Assembly: GCA_044507065.1 (NCBI GenBank)
Contig: JBIQJY010000008.1
Span: 25,382 to 89,381, forward strand
Direction of reading: 5' to 3'
Length of the DNA: 64,000 nt
Source: SCN-69-37 sp044507065
GTDB lineage: Bacteria; Acidobacteriota; Vicinamibacteria; Vicinamibacterales; SCN-69-37
Of the stretch, positions 45,789-54,493 are shown in pieces. Under the pieces are notes generated by a model. The model saw only the letters and a program-made list of their open reading frames with translations. It was not told the origin of the DNA and did not search any database. Every line of letters starts with the position of its first letter. The first letter of the stretch is position 1. The position numbers and the translations under genes are program-made.

Positions 45789-46577
45789 ATGGTGCGTCTC
45801 GGCGCTGTCAGCTACCTGAACGTACGGCCCCTGGTCGCTGGCCTCGATATGCACCCTGCGGTGTCGCTCCGCTTCGATGTCCCCTCTGTCTGCGCCCGGC
45901 TGCTGAACGAGGGCGCCATCGATCTCGGCATGGTCCCGGCCATCACCTGGCTGGATCGACCGGGCGACCGCATCGTTCCCGGCGTGTGCATCGGGTCGGA
46001 AGGTCCGGTCGCGTCGGTGGCGCTGTTCACGCGACGCGAGATGACCGACGTGCGTACCGTCGCGCTCGACGCCTCGTCGCGGACATCGGCGGCCCTGGTC
46101 CGCATTCTCTGTCGACGCTGGTTCGCCATCGATCCGGTCTTCGTGACGCACCCGCCCGACGTCACGTCGATGCTGGCCAAGGCCGACGCAGCCCTGCTCA
46201 TCGGCGATCCCGCGCTGTTCCTGGATCATCGGTCGCTGGGGCTGCAGAAACTCGATCTGGGACAACTGTGGACCGAGATGACCGGCCTGCCGTTCGTGTG
46301 GGCGTTCTGGTCCGGGCCCGAGGGCGCGGCCTCGAGCGACACGGTGCGGCTCCTGCAGGACGCCGCCGCCCGCGGAACAGCGGCCCTCGATTCGGTCGCC
46401 GCGGCCTACTGTCAGGACATGCCGGACCGGGTGCCGGCGGCGCAGCGGTACCTGCGCGAGAACATGCGATACGGCCTCGGGGCGCGCGAGATCGAGGCCA
46501 TCCGCACCTATTATGCCGAGGTGGTCGCGCTCGGTCTGGCGTCCGAGGCGGGCGATCCGCGGTTCTTCGGCGCGTAG
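45789..46577 (+). CDS. mqnA: Chorismate dehydratase
   Basis: A 262-residue periplasmic-binding-protein-fold enzyme of the futalosine menaquinone pathway. The start RLGAVSYLNVRPLVAGL has the SYLN motif, followed by AIDLGMVPAITWL and DASSRTSAALVRIL with the Ser/Thr loop that binds chorismate. It removes water from chorismate to give 3-(1-carboxyvinyl)oxybenzoate. The C-terminal RYGLGAREIEAIRTYY is also typical. It lies 3 bases after the MqnE-like gene. Confidence 0.92.
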   Translation: MVRLGAVSYLNVRPLVAGLDMHPAVSLRFDVPSVCARLLNEGAIDLGMVPAITWLDRPGDRIVPGVCIGSEGPVASVALFTRREMTDVRTVALDASSRTSAALVRILCRRWFAIDPVFVTHPPDVTSMLAKADAALLIGDPALFLDHRSLGLQKLDLGQLWTEMTGLPFVWAFWSGPEGAASSDTVRLLQDAAARGTAALDSVAAAYCQDMPDRVPAAQRYLRENMRYGLGAREIEAIRTYYAEVVALGLASEAGDPRFFGA

Positions 46578-46625
46578 CCGCACGGCCGCCGTCGCCCGCA
46601 GCCCTTCGCATAGAATTGATGCGAC

Positions 46626-47834
46626 ATGTCTGTCGAGACCATTAGCAGCAGCGTCGCTCGCGGCGTCCGGCTGACGCCGGCCGATGCGCTCGAGCTCTAT
46701 CGGAACGCTCCCACGGCGCTGCTCGGCCGGCTCGCCGACGACGTCCGCCGCAGGCTCCACCCCGACGGCATCGTCACCTACATCATCGATCGCAACGTCA
46801 ACTACACGAACGTGTGTGTGGCGCGCTGCAAGTTCTGCGCGTTCTATCGCCCTGTCGGATCCGACGAGGGCTACACGCTGGGATTCGACGAAATCTTCGG
46901 CAAGATCGAGGAGACCATCGCCCTTGGCGGCGAACAGTTGCTGCTGCAGGGTGGCCACAATCCCGACGTGCCTCTGGCGTGGTACGAGGACCTGTTCCGC
47001 CAGGTCAAGGTGCGTTACCCGGCATTCCGTCTCCACGCGCTGTCGCCGCCCGAGGTAATCCACATTGCGCGCCTCTCGCAGCTGCCCGTTCCCGTCGTCG
47101 TCGATCGGCTGATTACCGCCGGCCTCGACAGCATCCCCGGCGGCGGCGCCGAGATCCTGGTCGACCGCGTGCGGCGCATCCTCAACTGCTACAACAAGGC
47201 GACGGCCGACGAGTGGCTCGACGTGATGCGCACGGCCCATCGCGCCGGTCTGCGCACGACGGCGACCATGATGTACGGCACGGTGGAGACCATCGAGGAA
47301 CGGCTCGAGCACCTGTTCCGCCTGCGCGACGTGCAGGACGAGACGGGCGGCTTCACGGCGTTCATCACCTGGAGTTTCCAGCCGCAGCACACCGAGATTG
47401 GCGGCGAGGAAGCCACCGGCGTCGAGTACCTGCGCACGCTGGCGATCGCGCGCCTCGTGCTCGACAACTTCGCGAACCTGCAGGCGTCCTGGGTGACGCA
47501 GGGCGGCAAGGTGGGGCAGTTGAGCCTCGCTTATGGCGCCAACGACATGGGCAGCGTGATGATCGAGGAGAACGTCGTTCGCGCGGCCGGTGCCGAGTAC
47601 TGCATGGACGAGTACGAAGTCGTGCGGAACATCGAGAACGCCGGCTTGATTGCCAAGCGACGCAACATGCACTACGACGTGCTCGGCGATCCCATCTTCC
47701 GCGAACGCGACGTGCCGCGGATGCTCGAGCTCGCCGTCGCACGCGCGGATGGGCGCAGCGGCGAGGCCGGAGACCTTCGAGGGTACGAGGCCCGCAGCGC
47801 TGCCGGTCGCCGCCGACGTTCATCGTCGCAGTGA
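46626..47834 (+). CDS. mqnC: Cyclic dehypoxanthinyl futalosine synthase
   Basis: A 402-residue radical SAM enzyme that cyclises dehypoxanthine futalosine. The Fe-S motif C64xxxC68xxC71 is intact in NVNYTNVCVARCKFCAFYR. Further motifs are LLLQGGHNPDVPLAWYEDL, GLDSIPGGGAEIL with the SAM contact, and TWSFQPQHTEIG. It contrasts directly with the cluster-less MqnE-like protein two genes upstream. The C-terminal 30 residues are Arg/Ser/Gly-rich. A TAGAAT box about 10 bases before the ATG is a weak promoter candidate. Confidence 0.95.
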   Translation: MSVETISSSVARGVRLTPADALELYRNAPTALLGRLADDVRRRLHPDGIVTYIIDRNVNYTNVCVARCKFCAFYRPVGSDEGYTLGFDEIFGKIEETIALGGEQLLLQGGHNPDVPLAWYEDLFRQVKVRYPAFRLHALSPPEVIHIARLSQLPVPVVVDRLITAGLDSIPGGGAEILVDRVRRILNCYNKATADEWLDVMRTAHRAGLRTTATMMYGTVETIEERLEHLFRLRDVQDETGGFTAFITWSFQPQHTEIGGEEATGVEYLRTLAIARLVLDNFANLQASWVTQGGKVGQLSLAYGANDMGSVMIEENVVRAAGAEYCMDEYEVVRNIENAGLIAKRRNMHYDVLGDPIFRERDVPRMLELAVARADGRSGEAGDLRGYEARSAAGRRRRSSSQ

Positions 47835-47840
47835 GCCGAC

Positions 47841-49046
47841 ATGATCTACGCGTGTCGCTGGCTCGTGCCGATCGATCAGCCGCCCCTTGAAGGAGGGTGG
47901 ATCGAGGTCGATGGCGGCAGTATCCGCCGCCTGGGGCAGGGAAGACCGCCGGGCCGGGCGGAGGACCTGGGGGAGATGGCGATCCTTCCGGGGCTGGTCA
48001 ACGCGCATACCCATGTCGAATTGAGCTGGATGTCCGGCCGCGTGCCGCCGTCCGCGTCGATGGATGAATGGATCCAGGCCCTGATGCGCCTGCGGCGCGC
48101 CGGGGTGCCCGGTGGTACAGAGGCCGAGCAGGCCGCCATGCGCCACGCGGCCGCTGCCATGCATGCGAGCGGTACCGTGCTCGTGGGCGACATCTCCAAC
48201 AACCTGCAGACGCCCCGCGTCCTCGTCGATGCGGACATCGGCGGAATCGTCTTTCACGAGTTGATTGGTTTCGGCGTCATCGACCCCGCGCTCGTCGTCC
48301 GCGAGGCGGGCGAGCGAGTCGCCGCGGCGCGGCGGGCGATCGGCCGGCCGACCGTGCCGCTGCGTGTGACGCTTGCGGCCCATGCGCCATACTCGGTCGC
48401 GCCCGGCCTGTTCCGCGAGATTGGGAGGTGGGCGGGTGACGAGCCGCTCTCGATCCACCTCGGCGAATCGGGCGAGGAAATCGAGTTCCTGCGGACCGGC
48501 GGCGGTCCCATCCGCGCCATGCTCGAGAAGCTCGGGGTCTGGAACGGCACGTGGACGGCACCGGGGACCGGGCCGGTCGACTACATCGCGTCGCTCGGCT
48601 ACCTGAAGCCCGGCCTGCTGGTGGTGCACGCCGGCCACCTCACCGATGCCGAACTGGAGCGGCTGCGGCGCGCGCGCGCCACGATTGTCACCTGTCCGCG
48701 CAGTAACCTCTGGGTCGGCGGCGGCATGCCACGCGTGTCGCACTTCTATGCCTCGGGCGTTCCCGTGGCGATTGGCACCGACAGCCTGGCGTCGGTCGAG
48801 ACACTGAGCGTGTTCGACGAACTTGCCGAACTGCGACGCATTGCGCCGGACGTCGCCGCCCCGTCGCTGCTGGAAAGTGCGACGCGCATCGGGGCCGAAG
48901 CGCTCGGGTTCGGCGCGACGCATGGGACACTGGCCGCCGGAAAGGCGGCCGCGCTCGTGGCCGTGGACGTGCCGTCCGCCGTCGTCGATGTGGAAGAATA
49001 CCTGGTCAGCGGTGTGCCGGCCGATGCCGTCCGCCGCCTTTCGTAA
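47841..49046 (+). CDS. Amidohydrolase, probable aminodeoxyfutalosine deaminase
   Basis: A 401-residue amidohydrolase with the metal site His56-x-His58 in NAHTHVELS, further His in AAHAPYS and IHLGESGEE, and the Asp in IGTDSLAS. The family includes MtaD/SsnA-type nucleoside deaminases. Position inside the mqn cluster, 6 bases after mqnC, suggests MqnX, which deaminates 6-amino-6-deoxyfutalosine to futalosine. Without the cluster the substrate could be another purine. The stop overlaps the next ATG (TAATG). Confidence 0.8.
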   Translation: MIYACRWLVPIDQPPLEGGWIEVDGGSIRRLGQGRPPGRAEDLGEMAILPGLVNAHTHVELSWMSGRVPPSASMDEWIQALMRLRRAGVPGGTEAEQAAMRHAAAAMHASGTVLVGDISNNLQTPRVLVDADIGGIVFHELIGFGVIDPALVVREAGERVAAARRAIGRPTVPLRVTLAAHAPYSVAPGLFREIGRWAGDEPLSIHLGESGEEIEFLRTGGGPIRAMLEKLGVWNGTWTAPGTGPVDYIASLGYLKPGLLVVHAGHLTDAELERLRRARATIVTCPRSNLWVGGGMPRVSHFYASGVPVAIGTDSLASVETLSVFDELAELRRIAPDVAAPSLLESATRIGAEALGFGATHGTLAAGKAAALVAVDVPSAVVDVEEYLVSGVPADAVRRLS

Positions 49047-49900
49047 TGCTGGCTCGCCTTCACACCTACGCGTCGTTCGTTCGATTCAGCCACTCGGTCT
49101 TCGCATTGCCGTTTGCGCTGGCCGGGGCGCTGCTTGCCTCGCGGCTCGTGGCGCTCACCTGGGGGCGTGTGCTGTGGATCGTGGCCTGCATGGTCGCGGC
49201 GCGCAGCGCGGCGATGGGGTTCAACCGGCTCGTCGACGCCGCCTACGACGCACGCAATCCGCGCACGGCCGGCCGCGAGATTCCACGCGGCGCCATGACG
49301 CCGCGTGAAGCCGTCATCTTCGTGTTCGTCGCCTCCGCGGCGTTTGTCGCCTGCACGATCCCGCTGGGACCGCTGTGCCTGGCGCTCTCACCGGTGGCCC
49401 TCGCAATCGTGTTCTGGTACTCGGTGGCCAAGCGCTTCACCAGCTACACGCAGCTGTTCCTGGGGCTGGCGATGGCCGTCGCGCCTGTCGGCGGATGGAT
49501 CGCGGCCGGCGGGCCGATGCGCGGCGAGCCCTGGCTGCTCGGGCTTGCCATCGGCACGTGGGTGGCCGGGTTCGACGTGCTCTACGCGTGTCAGGACCTC
49601 GACTTCGATCGCCGCGAAGGCCTGCGGTCGATTCCCGTCCGGTTCGGGCTGCGTCACGCCATTACCATCGCGCGAGCCCTGCACGTCGTCGCGGTCCTTG
49701 CGCTCGCGTCCGTGGGTCTCGTTGCCGGACTGGGCCCGATCTACATCACCGGTGTCGCGGTCGTGGCCCTGCTGCTGGTGTACGAACAGTCGCTCGTCCG
49801 TCCTGACGACCTGTCGCAGGTCAAGCGCGCGTTCGACCTGAATGGCTGGGTCGGCGTGCTGTATCTGCTGGCCACCGCCGCCGACGTCTATCTGGCATGA
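49046..49900 (+). CDS. UbiA-family prenyltransferase (MqnP-type)
   Basis: A 284-residue membrane enzyme with eight or nine helices. The first Asp motif is NRLVDAAYDARNPRT and the second is CQDLDFDRREG. It probably prenylates the futalosine-derived naphthoate (1,4-dihydroxy-6-naphthoate), the MqnP step, rather than 4-hydroxybenzoate. It overlaps the amidohydrolase stop by one base and ubiX by 4 bases. UbiX and MenG/UbiE follow, which completes the later membrane steps. Confidence 0.9.
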   Translation: MLARLHTYASFVRFSHSVFALPFALAGALLASRLVALTWGRVLWIVACMVAARSAAMGFNRLVDAAYDARNPRTAGREIPRGAMTPREAVIFVFVASAAFVACTIPLGPLCLALSPVALAIVFWYSVAKRFTSYTQLFLGLAMAVAPVGGWIAAGGPMRGEPWLLGLAIGTWVAGFDVLYACQDLDFDRREGLRSIPVRFGLRHAITIARALHVVAVLALASVGLVAGLGPIYITGVAVVALLLVYEQSLVRPDDLSQVKRAFDLNGWVGVLYLLATAADVYLA

Positions 49901-50532
49901 CGACGGCGCCATCGGCCACGACGGGGCAGGCGAGACGCATTGCCATGGGCATTACCGGTGCGAGCGGGGCGATCTACGCGGTCCGTACGATGGCCGCGCT
50001 GCTCGAGCTCGGCTGCCACCTCGACGTCATCGTGAGCGACTACGGCCGCCGGCTGCTCATCGAGGAACTCGGCGCGGCGGCCAAGCCCGAGCAACTCGAG
50101 GCATTTCTTTCGAGTCGGTACGGCAACGGCGTGTCGGCCGGCGTCCTCCGGCTGCACGCGAACAAGGACCTCGGCGCATCACTGGCGAGCGGCAGTCATC
50201 GCTGCGAGGCGATGGTCATCGTCCCGTGCTCGATGAAGACGATGGCCGGCGTGGCTCATGGCCTGTCGCAGAACCTCATCGAGCGTGCGGGCGACGTGAT
50301 GCTGAAAGAGCATCGTCGCCTGATCCTGGTGCCACGGGAGACACCGATGAGTCTGCCCGACCTGCGCAACATGGTGGCCTGCGCCGAAGCCGGGGCCATG
50401 GTGCTGCCGGCGATGCCCGCCTTTTACCAGAAGCCCGCGACAATCGACGACCTCGCCGACTTTCTCGCCGGGAAGATTCTCAACGCGCTTGGCTTCGACC
50501 AGCGATTGTTCCCGCCATGGAAGGGCGAGTGA
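49897..50532 (+). CDS. ubiX: Flavin prenyltransferase UbiX
   Basis: A 211-residue enzyme that makes prenylated FMN, the cofactor of UbiD-type decarboxylases. The start motif MGITGASGAIYAVR, the SGSHRCEAMVIVPCSMKTMAGVAHG core and LVPRETPMSLPDLRNM are intact. In the futalosine route a UbiD-like enzyme (MqnL) needs this cofactor; none is in the window. The ATG overlaps the prenyltransferase (ATGA). Confidence 0.93.
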   Translation: MTTAPSATTGQARRIAMGITGASGAIYAVRTMAALLELGCHLDVIVSDYGRRLLIEELGAAAKPEQLEAFLSSRYGNGVSAGVLRLHANKDLGASLASGSHRCEAMVIVPCSMKTMAGVAHGLSQNLIERAGDVMLKEHRRLILVPRETPMSLPDLRNMVACAEAGAMVLPAMPAFYQKPATIDDLADFLAGKILNALGFDQRLFPPWKGE

Positions 50533-51284
50533 GCATTTCCACGTCCAAGGAACCCGCGAAGATCGCCGGGATGTTCGACGCCATCGCGCGTCGCTACGAC
50601 ACGCTGAATCACCTGCTGAGCGCCGGCCTCGATCGGCGCTGGCGTGCGAGGGCCGTGCGCGCGCTCGGGCTCACCGGCACGGAGCGCGTGCTCGACATGT
50701 GCACGGGAACGGCCGATCTCGCCATTGCCGCCGTGAGCCGGCCCGAGGGCGAGGCCGCGCACGACGTGGTCGGGATCGACTTCTCGCGAGAGATGCTGCG
50801 CCACGGCCTGGCGAAGGTGCGAGGCGCACGACTGGGATCGCGCATCCAGCTCGCGCAGGGTGACGCGACCAACGTGCCGCTGCCCGATCACCGGTTCGAT
50901 GCCGCGATGGTGGCATTCGGCATTCGCAACGTCGTCGACGCCGAGGCCGCGTGCCGCGAGTTCCGCCGCGTGCTCAAGCCCGGAGGGCGGCTGGCCGTGC
51001 TCGAGTTCGGCGCTCCGGCCGTGCCCGGGTTGCGCGCGCTGTATCTCTGGTACTTCCGGCGGGTACTGCCGCGTGTCGGCCGGCTCATCTCGAAGCACGG
51101 CGACGCCTACACCTACCTCCCGGCTTCGGTCATGGAATTTCCGACAGGGGCGGCCTTTGCGGCCATCCTGCGGCGGGCTGGCTTCGCGTCGGTCCGCTTC
51201 GAAACGATGTCGTTCGGCATCGTCTATCTCTATCTGGCGGTGGCTGAAGAGGCGCCCATCCATCCGGGCTCATCCGGCGTCTGA
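50529..51284 (+). CDS. ubiE: Demethylmenaquinone methyltransferase
   Basis: A 251-residue SAM-dependent methyltransferase of the UbiE/MenG type. Motifs are the N-terminal MFDAIARRYDTLNHLLSAGLDRRWR, the SAM loop VLDMCTGTADLAIAA, GIDFSREML and the C-terminal FRRVLPRVGRLISKHGDAYTYLP. It adds the last methyl group to demethylmenaquinone. The GTG at 50529 overlaps the ubiX stop and has GGAAGG just upstream; an in-frame ATG at 50517 is the alternative. It ends the menaquinone block. Confidence 0.92.
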   Translation: MSISTSKEPAKIAGMFDAIARRYDTLNHLLSAGLDRRWRARAVRALGLTGTERVLDMCTGTADLAIAAVSRPEGEAAHDVVGIDFSREMLRHGLAKVRGARLGSRIQLAQGDATNVPLPDHRFDAAMVAFGIRNVVDAEAACREFRRVLKPGGRLAVLEFGAPAVPGLRALYLWYFRRVLPRVGRLISKHGDAYTYLPASVMEFPTGAAFAAILRRAGFASVRFETMSFGIVYLYLAVAEEAPIHPGSSGV

Positions 51285-51403
51285 AGAGCGTGCATCCGCT
51301 CCGCCGTTTCGCCCCATCCCGGCGGCACCGTATACTTCCTCGAGGCTCGTCCCGACTGTTTCCCGAACGCCTGCCTGGCGGGACTGCCAGCTAGAAGTCG
51401 CTG

Positions 51404-52333
51404 ATGTACTTCGATTTCCAGGACTATCGTCCGGACATTCCCCGTATACCTTCCGCCATCTCGCTGCGCGAAGGCGTCCTCCTGTCGATCGTCGTCCACC
51501 TGCTGATTGTGATCGTGTACCTCATGGCGCCCGATTCATGGTTCGAGCGCGACGCGGTTGAACTCGCGCAGGTCGTCCCGGACCGGCAGCAGGAACCATT
51601 GCGATTCGTCGAAGTCATGCCGCTCGTCGAGATGGAGCGGCCCCCGATTCGGCCGGCGGATCAGTCCGACCTCGACCGCCGAAGTTCCACCCTCGAGACG
51701 CCGCCCGACGCGATCGATCCCGAGCCGGCGATGCAGGGCAACACGCCCGAGCGAGTCGTGGGCGGTCCGCCTGCCGAACCGCCCGCGCCGCCTCCGGCTC
51801 CCGAACCGTCGCCGGGCGCCGACGAGGTGGTCGACGCCGGGACCCTTTCGCCGGAAGACGAGGGCCTGATGGCGTCCCGGCAGGAAGCGCTGCGGACGGC
51901 CCCGCGCGCCGATCCGAGTTCGCTCAGCGATTCGCTGCGCAACCTGCAGCAATACCTGCGCGAGGACAACTTCAGGAATCCACGGGGCGGGCTTACCGAG
52001 CAGTCGGCCGACATCCAGTTCGATTCGATGGGCGTGGACTTCGGTCCGTGGCTGCGCCGGTTCAAGAACCAGGTCGAACGCAACTGGCTCGTGCCATCGG
52101 CCGCCATGACGTTCAAGGGCCGCGTTGTCATCCGGTTCAACGTGCTGCGCAACGGCGTCATCCGCGACCTCGAGGTCCTGCAGCCGGCGCCCATTCCCGC
52201 GCTGACCAATGCGGCGCTCAACGCACTCCGGCTGTCGAATCCCACGGCCGCACTGCCGCCCGAATACCCGGCCGAGATGGTGCTCTTCACCGTCACGTTC
52301 CACTACTACGAAGACCCGCGGTCGGTACCGTGA
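51404..52333 (+). CDS. TonB-family energy transducer
   Basis: A 309-residue protein with a cytoplasmic start, one membrane helix at about residues 24-42 (GVLLSIVVHLLIVIVYLMAP), a Pro/Glu-rich periplasmic linker of about 120 residues, and a C-terminal TonB-like domain (GRVVIRFNVLRNGVIRDLEVLQ, then YPAEMVLFTVTFHYYED). It probably couples the proton-motive force to an outer-membrane receptor, with ExbB/ExbD partners not in the window. A TATACT box lies at about 51330-51335. It overlaps miaA. Confidence 0.8.
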   Translation: MYFDFQDYRPDIPRIPSAISLREGVLLSIVVHLLIVIVYLMAPDSWFERDAVELAQVVPDRQQEPLRFVEVMPLVEMERPPIRPADQSDLDRRSSTLETPPDAIDPEPAMQGNTPERVVGGPPAEPPAPPPAPEPSPGADEVVDAGTLSPEDEGLMASRQEALRTAPRADPSSLSDSLRNLQQYLREDNFRNPRGGLTEQSADIQFDSMGVDFGPWLRRFKNQVERNWLVPSAAMTFKGRVVIRFNVLRNGVIRDLEVLQPAPIPALTNAALNALRLSNPTAALPPEYPAEMVLFTVTFHYYEDPRSVP

Positions 52334-53304
52334 ACCGCATCGTCGCCATCGTCGGCCCCACCGCGACCGGCAAGAGCGCGCTTGGCATCGCCCTGGCCGA
52401 GGCGTTCGGCGGCGAAGTCCTGGCCTGCGACTCGACGGCCGTCTATCGCGGCATCGACATCGGTACCGACAAGGTACCGGCCGACGCCCAGCACGGCATC
52501 GCGCACCACCTCGTCGACCTGGTGGGCCCAACCGAAGTGTTCGATGCGGCGCGCTACGCGGCAGAGGCCGCACGCGTGGCGCGGGCGGTCGTTGCGCGGG
52601 GCCGGCTGCCCGTGCTGGTGGGCGGCACGGGGTTCTACTACCGGGCGCTCATGCGCGGTCTGTTCCCGGGCCCCACACGCGATGCCGCGCTGCGCGAACG
52701 ACTCGGCCGCGTGGCGTCGCGGCGGGGACCCGAGGCGCTGCATCGCTGGCTCGCGCGGGTCGACCCGGCATCGGCCCGGCGCATCCAGCCGCGCGACCTG
52801 ATGCGCATCGTCCGGGCGCTCGAGGTCTATCTCGTCACCGGCCGGCCGCTGACCGCGCACTTCGACGACACCCGGTCGCCCATCGAGGACTTCACGCGGC
52901 TGACCATCGGGCTGCGACTGCCGCGCGAAGCACTCCTGCCGCGCGTGACCCGCCGCGTCGACGCGCAGTTGCGCGCCGGTGTCGTCGAGGAAGTCGACCG
53001 CCTTCTGCGTGCGGGCGTGCCGCCCACGGCGCATGCCTTCAGGGGGCTCGTCTACCGGCAGGTGATGGAGATGCGTGCCGGCGTCCGGGACCTGGCCGCG
53101 ACCCGCGATCTGATCATCCAGGAGAACATGCGATACGCTCGTCGCCAACTCGTCTGGTTCCGAGGCGAACCTGACGTGCACTGGATCGAAGCACCGGGAG
53201 AGACCGATGCCGCAGCCGTCGGGGCGGCGCAGATGGTGCGGGCCTGGATCGGGCGGACTGCCGCCGGGACGGCTGGCCTGGTCGAAGCACGGAGGAAGCA
53301 GTGA
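52330..53304 (+). CDS. miaA: tRNA dimethylallyltransferase
   Basis: A 324-residue enzyme that adds dimethylallyl to A37 of tRNAs reading UNN codons. The P-loop is GPTATGKSA (about residues 9-17), followed by CDSTAVYRGIDIGTDKV (the substrate region, with DSTAVY in place of the usual DSRQVY) and the PVLVGGTGFYYRAL motif. The C-terminal AFRGLVYRQV replaces the common GIGYKE, and RRQLVWFRGEPDVHWI is normal. It starts with GTG overlapping the TonB gene by 4 bases and overlaps deoB by 4. Confidence 0.93.
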   Translation: MNRIVAIVGPTATGKSALGIALAEAFGGEVLACDSTAVYRGIDIGTDKVPADAQHGIAHHLVDLVGPTEVFDAARYAAEAARVARAVVARGRLPVLVGGTGFYYRALMRGLFPGPTRDAALRERLGRVASRRGPEALHRWLARVDPASARRIQPRDLMRIVRALEVYLVTGRPLTAHFDDTRSPIEDFTRLTIGLRLPREALLPRVTRRVDAQLRAGVVEEVDRLLRAGVPPTAHAFRGLVYRQVMEMRAGVRDLAATRDLIIQENMRYARRQLVWFRGEPDVHWIEAPGETDAAAVGAAQMVRAWIGRTAAGTAGLVEARRKQ

Positions 53305-54479
53305 GGCACCCGACGCCCATTTCGCGCGTCGTCGTCATCGTGATGGACTCGGTCGGCATTGGTGAACTGCCCGATGCCGACCGTTACGGCGACGAGGGCA
53401 GCGACACGCTGGGCCACATTCATGCGGCGGTACCACTGCGCATCCCGAGCCTGCGGCGGCTCGGGATGGCCCAGGTGGCCAATATCGATGGACCGGTGCC
53501 GCCGGCGCGTGGCGCCTACGGGCGCATGGCCGAGGCCTCGGCGGGCAAGGATTCCGTGACCGGACACTGGGAAATGGCCGGCATCGTGCTCGACCGGCCG
53601 TTCCCGACATTCCCCGACGGATTTCCAACCGATCTCATGTCGGAGTTCGAGCGCCGCATCGGTCGGCCGACGATCGGCAACGTCGTGGCCTCGGGTACCG
53701 CGATCATCGACGAACTGGGAGCGCGGCACGTCGAGACGGGCGCGCCGATTGTCTACACCTCGGCCGACAGTGTCTTCCAGATTGCCGCCCACGAACGCGT
53801 GATCCCGATCGATGAACAGTATCGGATCTGCGCGATTGCCTTCGAGATGTTCGCGAAGGGGCTGGGTGTGGCGCGTGTGATCGCCCGGCCGTTCCTCGGG
53901 CAGCCGGGGGCGTTCGCGCGCACGTCCAACCGTCGCGATTTTGCGCTCGAGCCCACGGGGCGGACGCTGCTCGACGCCGTCCGTGCCGCCCAGCACAACG
54001 TCATCGCCATCGGCAAGATCAACGACCTGTTTGCCGGCCGGGGCGTCACGCGCGCGGTCCACACCACATCGGACGATGACGGCATGGACGTGCTGGAGCG
54101 AGAACTGCGCACGGCAAGCTCCGGCCTGCTGTTCGTCAATCTCGTGGACTTCGACACGAAATACGGCCACAGGAACGACATCGCCGGGTATGCGGAGAAC
54201 CTCGAGCGGTTCGACGCGCGGCTGGGCGACCTGCGCGCGCAGCTCGGGCACGGCGACCTGCTCGTGGTCACGGCCGACCACGGCAACGATCCGTCGACGC
54301 CGTCGACCGATCACTCGCGCGAGTACGTGCCGGTGCTGCTCGCGGGCAACGCGTTGCGGTCGGATATGAACATCGGCACCCGCGCGACGTTTGCGGACCT
54401 GGGGCAGACGCTGGCCGAGGTGTTCGAAGTCCCGCCGCTCGCCCACGGCCACAGCTTTCTGTCGGGAATCCTGAAGTAG
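53301..54479 (+). CDS. deoB: Phosphopentomutase
   Basis: A 392-residue alkaline-phosphatase-superfamily enzyme that interconverts ribose-1- and ribose-5-phosphate. Motifs are VVIVMDSVGIGELPDA with the metal Asp, the phospho-acceptor Thr in GKDSVTGHWEM, LLFVNLVDFDTKYGHRND, and VTADHGNDPSTPSTDHSREYVP. It starts by GTGA overlap with miaA. It may work with the MTA phosphorylase and nucleoside salvage enzymes of the window. dgt follows after 14 bases. Confidence 0.95.
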   Translation: MRHPTPISRVVVIVMDSVGIGELPDADRYGDEGSDTLGHIHAAVPLRIPSLRRLGMAQVANIDGPVPPARGAYGRMAEASAGKDSVTGHWEMAGIVLDRPFPTFPDGFPTDLMSEFERRIGRPTIGNVVASGTAIIDELGARHVETGAPIVYTSADSVFQIAAHERVIPIDEQYRICAIAFEMFAKGLGVARVIARPFLGQPGAFARTSNRRDFALEPTGRTLLDAVRAAQHNVIAIGKINDLFAGRGVTRAVHTTSDDDGMDVLERELRTASSGLLFVNLVDFDTKYGHRNDIAGYAENLERFDARLGDLRAQLGHGDLLVVTADHGNDPSTPSTDHSREYVPVLLAGNALRSDMNIGTRATFADLGQTLAEVFEVPPLAHGHSFLSGILK

Positions 54480-54493
54480 ACTGGCCACCGTTC

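Noticed and set aside
43620..47672. A 1350-codon open frame on the reverse strand across lpxI to mqnC
   Set aside because: It lies opposite five well-supported genes and shows no domain. It is a typical antisense frame of high-GC, codon-biased DNA, as are the long frames opposite clpC, lysS and the TPR gene.
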